A DNA stretch of 64,000 nt from Nitrospira sp. CG24A. Lineage in GTDB: Bacteria > Nitrospirota > Nitrospiria > Nitrospirales > Nitrospiraceae. The notes beneath the pieces were generated by a model. The model searched no databases, was not told where the DNA came from, and worked only from the letters and a program-made list of their open reading frames with translations. Location of the stretch: the NCBI GenBank assembly GCA_002869925.2, contig NEWT02000035.1, forward strand, positions 158,918-222,917, in the 5' to 3' direction. Positions 34,887 through 42,318 of this stretch are shown here, piece after piece. Position numbers and translations under genes: made by a program. The first letter of the stretch is position 1, and every line of letters starts with the position of its first letter.

Positions 34887-35491
34887 AGAAGAACGGATCG
34901 GCGCCGAGGCAGGCATCAATGCATCGTGCCACCAAGGAAACGGATATTCATGTCGGATGGGCGCTGGACGGCAGCGGACAGGGAAAGATCGACACCGGCA
35001 TTCGCTTCTTCGACCACATGCTGGAGCTGCTGTCCAAGCACGGTTTCTTCGATCTGACCGTCCAGGCCAAAGGCGATATTGATATCGACGAGCACCACAC
35101 GGTCGAGGATGTCGGCATCGTCATGGGCAAGGCCTTGCATCAAGCCTTGGGCGAAAAGGCAGGGATTAAACGGTTCGGATTTGCCTCAGCGCCGCTCGAT
35201 GAAACGCTGGCGCAAGTCACCGTCGATCTCAGCGGCAGGCCCTATCTCGTCTATAACGTGGCGCTGCCTGATCGGAAGATCAAAGCGTTCGATTTAGGTC
35301 TATTCGAAGACTTTTTCCAGGCCTTCGTCACTCACGGCGGGCTCAATCTCCATGTCAATCTTATCTACGGCCGCAATCCGCACCACATCATGGAAGCCAT
35401 CTTCAAAGCGACGGCCAAGGCGCTCGATCAGGCCACGATGCTGGAAGAGCGGTTGGCCGGCAAAGTGCTCTCAACGAAGGGGATGTTATAG
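34883..35491 (+). CDS. hisB: Imidazoleglycerol-phosphate dehydratase
   Basis: The 202-residue monofunctional HisB has the metal-binding [13 protein letters not shown] and [11 protein letters not shown], and near the C-terminus [20 protein letters not shown]. It dehydrates imidazole glycerol phosphate. A terminator follows at 35526, and then the accessory island; a degenerate duplicate of its 3' end appears at about 36455. Confidence 0.95.
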   Translation: MKKNGSAPRQASMHRATKETDIHVGWALDGSGQGKIDTGIRFFDHMLELLSKHGFFDLTVQAKGDIDIDEHHTVEDVGIVMGKALHQALGEKAGIKRFGFASAPLDETLAQVTVDLSGRPYLVYNVALPDRKIKAFDLGLFEDFFQAFVTHGGLNLHVNLIYGRNPHHIMEAIFKATAKALDQATMLEERLAGKVLSTKGML

Positions 35492-35525
35492 TTCAGAGAG
35501 AGCATCAATATCTGTTGGTCTGAAG

Positions 35526-35565
35526 GGGCAGGCTTCTGAGAAGGAGCCTGCCCGTTGTGTTTCAA
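35526..35565 (+). terminator. Terminator after hisB
   Basis: GGGCAGGCT pairs with AGCCTGCCC over a ten-base loop, followed by GTTGTGTTT. It separates the hisGDB block from the island downstream. Confidence 0.7.
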
Positions 35566-35694
35566 CGAATTGCTTTATCCCAAGAGCTCGCATAGAATTC
35601 AGGCATAGAATTAGGGCGCTGGTCAATTCCGGAGACTCCAAGCCGCGCATCGTTTTTTGTCGCCCGTACTCAGGTTTGGGGAGAGTGTTGAACA

Positions 35695-35955
35695 ATGCCC
35701 ACCATTAGCGTGTTTTATGGGATTGTCATCAAGATGTTTTTCAATGATCACGTCCCACCGCATTTCCATGCGGAATATGCGGAATTTACGGCCACGGTGG
35801 ACATTAGAAACCTTCAGGTACTAGAGGGGAAGTTGCCTCGCCGAGCGCTGGATTTGGTGCAAGACTGGGCCGAACTACATCGTGAGGAGCTGATCAATGA
35901 CTGGAATCTCTGCAGGGCAAAGGAGTCTCCAAAGCCGATCGCCCCGCTTTTATAA
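35695..35955 (+). CDS. DUF4160-family protein
   Basis: The 86-residue protein has the DUF4160 pattern: PTISVFYGIVIKMFFNDH, PPHFHAEYAEF and ALDLVQDWAELHREEL. Family members are small, often paired with DUF2442 proteins, and are suspected toxin-antitoxin components. Its partner gene follows after 11 bases, supporting such a module. The function has not been shown. Confidence 0.85.
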   Translation: MPTISVFYGIVIKMFFNDHVPPHFHAEYAEFTATVDIRNLQVLEGKLPRRALDLVQDWAELHREELINDWNLCRAKESPKPIAPLL

Positions 35956-35966
35956 AGAGGATATCG

Positions 35967-36221
35967 ATGTACTGGGATGTCGTTGAAGTGAAGCCGTTGG
36001 AAGCACTTGGATTGTTTGTGCGCTTCACAGACGGGCTGTCGGGTGAAGTTCGTTTCAGCCCCGAGCATCTCAGTGGAGTGTTTGAGCCGTTGAAGGACCC
36101 AGCGTATTTCAAGCAAGTATACGTTGATCACGGTGCCGTAGCTTGGCCTGGCCAGATCGATTTAGCGCCGGATGCGATGTATAAGGAGATCAAAGCCAAC
36201 GGGGTATGGGTGTTGGCCTAA
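35967..36221 (+). CDS. DUF2442-family protein
   Basis: The 84-residue protein has PLEALGLFVRFTDGLSGEVRF and a conserved WPGQIDLAPDAMY end. It follows the DUF4160 gene in the usual order, and both are probably cotranscribed. DUF2442 proteins have been proposed as antitoxin-like. Nothing in the sequence shows an enzyme. Confidence 0.85.
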   Translation: MYWDVVEVKPLEALGLFVRFTDGLSGEVRFSPEHLSGVFEPLKDPAYFKQVYVDHGAVAWPGQIDLAPDAMYKEIKANGVWVLA

Positions 36222-36224
36222 CTG

Positions 36225-36416
36225 ATGCCCTCGAAGATAGTCAAATGGAAGCATGATGGTCAACCCCGCATATTTCTGGGGTACGATTTCAGCAAAGGCG
36301 TTCGAGGAAAGTATGCCAAACAGTATGCAGAGGGAAGTAATGTGGCTGTGCTCTCGCCGGATGTTGCGAAGATATTTCGAACTTCGGAGTCTGTAAATAA
36401 GGCGTTAGAACCTTAG
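36225..36416 (+). CDS. Small antitoxin-like hypothetical protein
   Basis: The 63-residue protein contains RGKYAKQYAEGSNVAVLSPD followed by VAKIFRTSESVNKAL. The RGKYAxxYAEGxNVVxLxPDVAxxF pattern recurs in small bacterial proteins of unknown function. Three bases separate it from the DUF2442 gene, so the three form one unit. It may be an antitoxin-like partner. Confidence 0.55.
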   Translation: MPSKIVKWKHDGQPRIFLGYDFSKGVRGKYAKQYAEGSNVAVLSPDVAKIFRTSESVNKALEP

Positions 36417-36797
36417 TCCGAGTTGGAAGAAAGCCTTCGAGAAAGTTGTCGGCCTGACGCACCACATCATGTAAACCATCTTCAAGGCTCTGCTCGGCAG
36501 TCCTGCGTTGTACATTTCACGTCTCACCTTTTACGATTCTTAAGAACACAGCCTCGCCGTTCACTCTTCCAACGCTCCCGCGCTTCCCCGTATTGAGTGC
36601 ATGTGTGTTCTCTGAAGTAGGTACTTCTAAACTCCCTCGAAAAACCCGTTGACGGGTTCCTATCTTTCTGCCAGCATGTCTTCCCTCGCTGTGAACCGAA
36701 TTGGGTGTTGACGTGCCGGACGCCAAAGGGAACGAGAGCAGCAACAAAGAAGCGCCCAAGGACTCGTTCTCAATTACTCCACCAGCCATTACGATGC
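36417..36797. other. Gene-free stretch with hisB remnant and family-C repeat
   Basis: No gene is credible. At about 36455-36490 a stretch resembles the 3' end of hisB (CGCACCACATCATGTAAACC against CGCACCACATCATGGAAGCC). At 36507-36541 a family-C run (CATTTCACGTCTCACC) follows. A 90-residue minus-strand frame (36517-36789) has no ribosome site and low-complexity content. Confidence 0.5.
36507..36541. repeat. Family-C repeat
   Basis: CATTTCACGTCTCACCTTTT is followed by ACGATTCTTAAG, made of the words seen at 20448 (ACGATTCTTGG). The two sites share the end ACGATTCTT. Confidence 0.5.
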
Positions 36798-37943
36798 CTA
36801 ACAGGCTGTTGACAAACCCTCTCCTGCTCCCGTCGCGAGTGTGATAAGAGAAGGCTCCGCATTGAGGTCTGAATGGACGATTTCGTTCCCGTCCAACATC
36901 GCGAGAATGGGTCTGTTCTTGTAGAGGCCGGCGATGTAGCGCTTTTCATAGTCAATCACACGGTAGGGATGTCGCCCTGCTTCTCCAGGCTGCGTGACGG
37001 TCACTTCTTGGAGATCGCGGTGGGTCACCTGCGACCGATACCATTTTGACCCTTTGGGTTGGACATTCACTGCACCGAATAAGCCCATGCCCAATTGGCC
37101 GCCGTCCCCCTCGCCCCCCACCGTGGTTCCGGCGGAATACGCAAAGTAGGTCCCTTCGCGAAATGCGCGATAGCGATACATGGCACTCTGTCCTGGCTTC
37201 ACAAGCGTGCCCTGCTGCTCAAGCTCAGGGCGTATCGAATCTATAGCTGGATTCCCACCGGTATTGACGAGGCCTCGGTTTAAGCCGACATTGTCTCCAT
37301 CCATTCCACAGACCCACTGACGCTCCAGGGTAGAGACGGGACATTCTTCCCTGGTTACAGGGACATATCCCAAGCCGTTGACGTGGAATGAGGCAACCCG
37401 TGTATGCGGCCAATCGTTGCTGATTGCGGTAGCGTTGACGAGATCTCTTCCGGCCTTCTTAGGATCATTGCTCTTGGGGTCATACACAATACCGCTCGGA
37501 TCTTCCATGTGGCGAGGCACTTTGCCGTCGTATTGCTCGGGACCACGTGTGCGCTCATCTGGAACCTCTCGCATCAAGAGGTTGTGAAAGCGTACCTCAA
37601 GGCAATCACCTTCGTTGGCACGCAATACAAGTGGGCGAGGACGCTTGTCATCTCGCAGTTTGACATTGCCAGGGGCGTCCTTAAGGTTGGAATCGTTGAG
37701 GGGGGTGCCATCGGACAGGACGACATCTTGCTTGAGGGCGAATAACATGCCTGCGGGGTTAAACGCCCCATACCGATTCAGCACGACCGCATGTTCCAAC
37801 GCCACAACTTCGGCCTTGAGCAAACGCTCGCACTTCAGGGGAGTGGCATGCTGATTGACCATGGGGACTCCGGAGCAGCCAACGGCTGTGACAAGCCACC
37901 CTGCGACGCTTACCACACTCCAATAATGTCCAGCGGATCTCAT
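36798..37943 (-). CDS. Truncated multicopper-oxidase-like lipoprotein
   Basis: The 381-residue product has a lipoprotein signal ending LVTAVGC and then a cupredoxin-type N-terminal part. Typical features are the FNPAGMLFALKQDVV segment, a DCLEVRFHN strand and a FHVNGLG segment. Full family members that I recognise are much longer with several copper-binding His blocks; no such blocks are seen here. The last residues (GAGEGLSTAC) look out of place and the stop lies at a TAACAGGCTGTTGACAAACC sequence resembling the end of family-A repeats. The protein is probably truncated by an insertion. Start 37943 has AGGAGG four bases upstream. Confidence 0.55.
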   Translation of the reverse strand: MRSAGHYWSVVSVAGWLVTAVGCSGVPMVNQHATPLKCERLLKAEVVALEHAVVLNRYGAFNPAGMLFALKQDVVLSDGTPLNDSNLKDAPGNVKLRDDKRPRPLVLRANEGDCLEVRFHNLLMREVPDERTRGPEQYDGKVPRHMEDPSGIVYDPKSNDPKKAGRDLVNATAISNDWPHTRVASFHVNGLGYVPVTREECPVSTLERQWVCGMDGDNVGLNRGLVNTGGNPAIDSIRPELEQQGTLVKPGQSAMYRYRAFREGTYFAYSAGTTVGGEGDGGQLGMGLFGAVNVQPKGSKWYRSQVTHRDLQEVTVTQPGEAGRHPYRVIDYEKRYIAGLYKNRPILAMLDGNEIVHSDLNAEPSLITLATGAGEGLSTAC

Positions 37944-37983
37944 AATGCCTCCTCGCGAACAATGTGCCGTGTTCATAGACAAG

Positions 37984-38688
37984 CGGCCTATCAGGATTAC
38001 GAATTCACAACACTAGGGAACGGTGCGGTTCTACATTGGGCAACATCTTCACTCGTCTGTATTGCATCCTTCGACATTGGGCAGACGTTGTCGGCACGAG
38101 AGAAAACCTAAGCCTCTTGCTCACGAAGCTTCCATTCGATGCAACAGGTGCAGCTTTCTTGCCAGACGACATGGCGCGCAATGATCTGAAAGGATCTGCC
38201 AGCGGTGAATGGCTGCACATCAAACACCAGAGCCGATTACAGCCATATGCAGTCTTCATACTTCGAGAGCCCTGGCACTCTTCTCAGCCTCAAAAATGAA
38301 GTTCGATCGCGAAGAGAAAAGAATCTAAAATGATTCAGGTCGTATCCAATCCGATTCAGTGCCGATGCTGGCCATCGGGAAGGGAACCGTTACTATTCAC
38401 TCGCATTTGGACTAACGCAAATTTGGGTAGGGGTTGAAGCGGGAGGGATAATACGCGCGCTCTATTTCCTTGGCAACATAGCAGGCTGTCGACCAGTCTA
38501 GCAGTAGGCCTACTCGCCATCAGGTTTTCCCCTACAGCGTATAGGCGATTGCAATAGCGTCTTCGTGAAGAATGCGGGGCGGGGGGAAGTTCACCTTGCC
38601 GTCTTGACCTGTAAGATTGTCAGCTCCTGTTCGACCAACCGATACGTGCCTTTCTGCTACCGGCCATGAATGAATAATGGGAACGACT
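37984..38688. other. Gene-free stretch between divergent/decayed genes
   Basis: About 705 bases hold no firm gene. The minus-strand stretch 38532-38640 reads NLTGQDGKVNFPPPRIL and LHEDAIAIAYTL before a stop; it looks coding-like and may be a C-terminal remnant of a decayed gene. The rest carries only short unremarkable frames. Confidence 0.4.
38532..38640 (-). pseudogene. Possible C-terminal remnant of an unidentified gene
   Basis: The residues NLTGQDGKVNFPPPR, then HEDAIAIAYTL and a stop read like the end of a real exported protein. Upstream in this frame, sequence becomes low complexity and overlaps the dehydrogenase pseudogene on the other strand. No start is seen. It could be related to the multicopper-oxidase-like gene downstream on the same strand, but this is a guess. 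Confidence 0.25.
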
Positions 38689-39050
38689 ATGAAAGCTGTC
38701 GCCGCCACTCCGGGACAAGCCAACTCTGTCCATGAAATTCCTAATGGTCGAGGTGTGTGGGTACTGGCACGTGTGGCAGGAGGCGATCGGGAACATTCCA
38801 TCCCGGCGAACACAATTAACCTGGATGTTGTGCTCGGAAATAAACTGGTCGTCGGGACCGTCAATGCCAATCGTGAATACTTCGAGGCCGGCGTCTACGA
38901 TTGGCGCGAGCCGAGCTGGAAATTCCAGGCTGGTTCCCGAAGTTGCTGACGTATCCCGTGACAGGGCTGAGAAATTATCAAGAGATGACGCAGATACTGA
39001 CGACGGAACGAAGCGCGATTAAGGTGTATGTGAAGGTCGTGCATGACTAA
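38689..39050 (+). pseudogene. Glucose 1-dehydrogenase-like pseudogene with internal deletion
   Basis: The remnant starts MKAVAATPGQANSVH and NGRGVWVL, the N-terminal part of zinc-type alcohol/glucose dehydrogenases. Without the central domains it jumps to GGDREHSIPANTINLDVVLG, then VVGTVNANREYFEAGVYD, which belong to the C-terminal part. A one-base loss after GTCTACGAT shifts the frame; reading on in the third frame gives PGWFPKLLTYPVTGLRNY and RSAIKVYVKVVHD with a stop at 39048-39050. A large in-gene deletion and a frameshift make this a dead gene. Confidence 0.75.
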
Positions 39051-39167
39051 CTGCGATGGTTGGGACCAGTAAATCTGGAGTGCGTCGAACGCTGTGTTGA
39101 CTTAGAAGTTCGGAGGGGCCAGGCTGTGTCAGATCACTATTTCTCACAATCACATGGGAGGTCTTCG

Positions 39168-39452
39168 ATGAAAAAGATCATGTTGTCGGCCATCGCAGTC
39201 ATGTGTCTGGTCGGGTTCAGCTCGCTTTCCTTTGCTGCAGATATGGGGAAAATGAAGGATGAGATGAAGGGTGAGATGAAGGAAATGAAGGGCGACATGA
39301 AAGGTGAGATGAAGGGCGACAAGAAGGGCGAGATGAAGGAAAAGATGGGGGACATGAAGGATGACATGAAGGGCAAGATGGGTGAAATGAAGGAAAAGAT
39401 GGGCGAGATGAAAGGTGAGATGAAGGGCAAGATGGGAGAAATGGGTAAGTAA
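39168..39452 (+). CDS. Exported Met/Lys-rich repeat protein (MXKDX-like)
   Basis: The 94-residue product has a signal peptide (MLSAIAVMCLVGFSSLSFAA). The mature part is almost wholly repeats of MKGEMKE, MKGDMKG and MGEMKEK types. It is charged, helical and lacks aromatics, and resembles the 'pentapeptide MXKDX repeat' proteins. The many Met residues could bind copper or other soft metals, but the Lys/Glu/Asp pattern can also simply be a helical rod. ATG 39168 follows GGGAGG by six bases. A terminator hairpin follows. Confidence 0.7.
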   Translation: MKKIMLSAIAVMCLVGFSSLSFAADMGKMKDEMKGEMKEMKGDMKGEMKGDKKGEMKEKMGDMKDDMKGKMGEMKEKMGEMKGEMKGKMGEMGK

Positions 39453-39480
39453 GGCGACCACCTCAACGGACTTTCCCCTC

Positions 39481-39515
39481 ACGGCCTGCGCTCGGTATAT
39501 CCGACCGCAGGCCGT
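39481..39515 (+). terminator. Hairpin terminator after the Met/Lys repeat gene
   Basis: ACGGCCTGCG plus TCGG pairs with CCGACCGCAGGCCGT around TATAT, followed by CCTGTTTCT. The stem is strong; the T run is weak, so termination could be partial. Confidence 0.6.
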
Positions 39516-39622
39516 CCTGTTTCTCGTTGAGTACAGCAGCCTGCTAACGACAGCCTGTAAGATTCGAGGCCGGGCGACGACCAACCAATAGGCAGGTCAT
39601 TACAGCTAGAGGAGACAGGATC

Positions 39623-40591
39623 ATGGCCTCACTCATTTATGAAGGAACTGGAACCAGTGAAGGCAGAGAGGACGAACAAGTCTCGGAACTCGCGATGAAG
39701 ACTGAACCTTCTCCACTTGAAGAATCCGCGGCTCTCGATGATCTTGTTGCGCGCCAGAGTGACGTTCCAGCTTCACGGCCTACTTCAACCCCGGCGACCG
39801 AGAAGGTCTACCGTCATCGACTACCGGTACGAATCAGCCATTGGCTCAACGTTCCCATTCTCATCATTCTGATTATGAGCGGACTTCAAATATTCAACGC
39901 GCATCCAGCCCTCTATTGGGATGACCGTTCCGATCGGGAGCACCCGTTCCTCTCGATGCGTCCCATGAAGACTGAGAGCGGTGAGATGCGCGGCATCACA
40001 ACTATTCTGGGCCATCAGTTCGATACAACCGGAATACTTGGCTATTCGGATGGCAAGCGCCGTGCCTTTCCTGCTTGGGCGACCATTCCGAGCGCCAAGG
40101 TTCTGGCGATGGGGCGGCAGTGGCACCTATTCTTTGCCTGGCTTCTCGTCATCAATGGGCTGGTTTTCACGGCTTATGCATTGATCAGCCGGCATGCTAC
40201 GCGTGACCTCGCTCCAACCGGCAAAGACCTGCGTGGCATCGGCAAGGCCGTCAAAGACCACATTGCACTCCGACATCCCCAGGGTGAGGAGGCCAAGCGA
40301 TACAACGTGCTGCAGAAGCTCGCCTACGTCGTGATTCTGTTTGTGGTGGCGCCGCTGATCGTCTTGACGGGCCTTACGATGTCGCCGACGATCGATACGG
40401 CCTTCCCCTGGCTGCTCACGATCTTTGGTGGGCGGCAGGCGGCGCGGACGATTCACTTTATCGCCTGTTTTGCCTTCGTCGGATTCATCGTAGTTCATGT
40501 GGTGGAAGTGATCCTGACTGGATTCTTTAACAACATCCGCTCGATGGTAACAGGGTGGTTTGTCGTCAAGCATGAAGGAGCAGGACGTTGA
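39623..40591 (+). CDS. Cytochrome b (b561/PhsC-like) membrane subunit
   Basis: The 322-residue protein has a low-complexity cytoplasmic N-terminus of about 65 residues and then four membrane helices. Likely haem ligands sit in RISHWLN (helix 1), RQWHLFFAW (helix 2), TIHFIACFAF (helix 3) and VVHVVEVIL (helix 4). It resembles the membrane anchors of thiosulfate-reductase or formate-dehydrogenase-type complexes. With the Mo-enzyme gene just downstream it should pass electrons across the membrane. Its stop codon TGA (40589-40591) lies inside a family-A repeat. Confidence 0.85.
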   Translation: MASLIYEGTGTSEGREDEQVSELAMKTEPSPLEESAALDDLVARQSDVPASRPTSTPATEKVYRHRLPVRISHWLNVPILIILIMSGLQIFNAHPALYWDDRSDREHPFLSMRPMKTESGEMRGITTILGHQFDTTGILGYSDGKRRAFPAWATIPSAKVLAMGRQWHLFFAWLLVINGLVFTAYALISRHATRDLAPTGKDLRGIGKAVKDHIALRHPQGEEAKRYNVLQKLAYVVILFVVAPLIVLTGLTMSPTIDTAFPWLLTIFGGRQAARTIHFIACFAFVGFIVVHVVEVILTGFFNNIRSMVTGWFVVKHEGAGR

Positions 40592-40792
40592 AAGAAGCCG
40601 CCAGCGTCGTTCCCGCATCATTCAGACCCTCAACGTACCGATTGAGATTCTCGGAGGCTGAAGTGCTGGAGGGGTTTATCCGTTCGCCAGGATCCATTGT
40701 ACGGGCGAACGGCCCCACGAAGTGCGGTGGGTACCTCCTCCGATCTTCACTCGCTGCGGCCTTGCTGGACGACTCCTTTGAACGTTCTGCGG
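40581..40792 (+). repeat. Family-A palindromic repeat, long form
   Basis: The repeat runs from CAGGACGTTGAAAGAAGCC to GACTCCTTTGAACGTTCTGC, which are inverted ends. It shares a roughly 80-base interior with the copy at 46220: ACGAAGTGCGGTGGGTACC, CCGTTCGCCA and CTTCACTCGCTGCGGCC. It separates the cytochrome b gene from the Mo-enzyme gene. Confidence 0.75.
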
Positions 40793-40845
40793 GAGAGACT
40801 TCTGGCATTAGCTCCGGCATCGCATTGACACATTGAGGAGGCATC

Positions 40846-41622
40846 ATGATTCCACATGAACGAGCGATGGAACGAAGACAGTTTCTGAAAGGGACGTTAG
40901 GCGCCGCAAGTCTCGTGGCCCTCGCCGGCTGCGACAACTTGTCGCAGAGCAGTTGGTTTCCTTCGATTTTGAACAAGGCGGAGAAGTTGACTGAACGAGT
41001 GCAACGGGCGGTGACGCCTCCGAACGCGCTCGCCAAAGAATATGGGGAGGCCGACATCTCGAAGGTGTTTCCAGCGAACGGGAATACCGATCCGGGAACA
41101 GAAGAGTATGGCGAGCACGTGGCGAAGAATTTTTCCGAATGGACGGTGGAAGTCGTCGGCTTAGTTCAAATCCCGATGAGTTGGTCGCTCGCGGCAATGA
41201 AAGAATTGCCGTCGCGGACACAAATCACCCGGCATGACTGTGTCGAAGGCTGGAGCGCCATCGGCAAGTGGACCGGCGTCCCGCTCGGCGATCTCCTGCG
41301 TCAGGTTCAACCGTTGCCGAATGCCAAGTTCGCGGTCTTTCATTGCGCCGATGTAGACGAAGACGGGATACCGTACTACGAGAGCATGGCTCTGGCCGAT
41401 TGTTATCATCCACAAACGATTCTGGCGTACGAATTAAACGACACTCCGCTGGACATCCCCCATGGCGCGCCGATTCGACTCCGCTTTGAACGCCAACTCG
41501 GGTACAAGCAGGCTAAGTATGTGACGATGGTCGAATTGGTGGAGACGCTGTCCGGCACCGCCGGCGGAAAGGGCGGGTATTGGGAAGATGATCAGGGATA
41601 TGAATGGTACGCGGGTATATAG
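40846..41622 (+). CDS. Tat-exported molybdopterin oxidoreductase (sulfite oxidase/MsrP-like)
   Basis: The 258-residue protein begins with a twin-arginine signal (ERRQFLKG) followed by ALAGC, which could also be lipidated. The Mo-cofactor domain has the Mo-ligand Cys in TRHDCVEGWSAIGKWTG and YGYKQ-type C-terminal residues. Substrate is not readable; sulfite or other S- or N-oxide substrates are possible. The cytochrome b upstream (with a repeat between) should be its electron partner. The stop TAG at 41620-41622 begins a fragment of family-A repeat (TAGCAGGGCGCTGAACAAG). Confidence 0.8.
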   Translation: MIPHERAMERRQFLKGTLGAASLVALAGCDNLSQSSWFPSILNKAEKLTERVQRAVTPPNALAKEYGEADISKVFPANGNTDPGTEEYGEHVAKNFSEWTVEVVGLVQIPMSWSLAAMKELPSRTQITRHDCVEGWSAIGKWTGVPLGDLLRQVQPLPNAKFAVFHCADVDEDGIPYYESMALADCYHPQTILAYELNDTPLDIPHGAPIRLRFERQLGYKQAKYVTMVELVETLSGTAGGKGGYWEDDQGYEWYAGI

Positions 41623-42318
41623 CAGGGCGCTGAACAAGTCATTCTTCTCGCCAATCCAACCCCGGCGGCTACCTCACCCTCCTGCCCTGAGGCCACCACG
41701 ACAGCCTCTTTGCCCAGGGACGCGGCTGTTCTCGTGAATCGTTTAGACCATCAACAGGGCACCCTCCTCACTCACTCGCGGTAGAGATAGACGTGGTGTC
41801 TCTTTTGAGTATCCTGCCACAATAGCTTTTCTGCAGCCTGCCAGCTCTGAGATCGGTTGAATCATCGGCATCAGGTCCTCTTTGCAAGCACGATAGATGA
41901 TAGTGGCAGGATGTTGCGAGTTGCGGTATTGTTGCGACCTTATGGCCAGGTAAAGGCCACGCGTCGTGGCGCACGAAGTATGAGTGCAACAAGAGGTTTT
42001 CCTCTCGCCTTGAGAAGGCTGCGGAAGTATGCCACTTAGCAGAATGGTATTGCGATACTCCGTCCGTGTGCCACAACAGAAGAATGCTCCCGCAGGATGC
42101 TCAAAAAGGCTGTTCAGCAAGGCCGCAGGCGAGTCGAAACCGGAGGCGTAGTATTTCTCACCCGCCCGCCCCAAGCTGCCAAGACAGCTTGTTCTCCAGG
42201 TGGGCTACGTTGAGGATTTCGATGAGACGAGAACGATGCCTGGGAAGAGGCGCGTCTCGGCGGGCCTGGGTTGGGCGGGTGAGAAGGCGGTTTTTCAGTA
42301 TCCTGCTAGGAAGGGGTT
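41623..42318. other. Gene-free stretch before hisH
   Basis: About 696 bases. The left end continues a repeat fragment started at 41620. Minus-strand frames at 41743-42174 and 41768-42076 are not convincing: no ribosome site, and they run into repeat sequence. The right 220 bases are a family-A repeat with an insert. I see no RNA gene. Confidence 0.5.
42093..42310 (-). repeat. Family-A palindromic repeat carrying a second inverted-repeat insert
   Basis: The outer ends CAGGATGCTCAAAAAGGCTG and TTTTTCAGTATCCTGC are as in other copies. Inside, TTCTCACCCGCCC and its complement GGGCGGGTGAGAA are found about 120 bases apart, which suggests an inserted second element or an expanded arm. The right end CTAGGAAGGGG lies just before the hisH ATG and includes its probable ribosome site. 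Confidence 0.7.

Noticed and set aside
36517-36789. 90-residue minus-strand frame
   Set aside because: Overlaps a family-C repeat, lacks a ribosome site and has no recognisable features.
38036-38299. 87-residue plus-strand frame
   Set aside because: No ribosome site, no similarity recognised and surrounded by decayed sequence.
39240-39450. Direct repeats in 39240-39450 as a possible CRISPR array
   Set aside because: The repeats are in-frame codons of a low-complexity protein with no constant spacer; no CRISPR array is seen anywhere in the window.
39137-39466. 109-residue minus-strand frame opposite the Met/Lys repeat gene
   Set aside because: A run of Ser/Pro/Ile/Phe that is simply the complement of the repeated codons; no signal or ribosome site.
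41743-42174. 143-residue minus-strand frame, and an overlapping 102-residue one
   Set aside because: The start lies in repeat sequence, no ribosome site is present and no motif is recognised; decay or chance is likelier.
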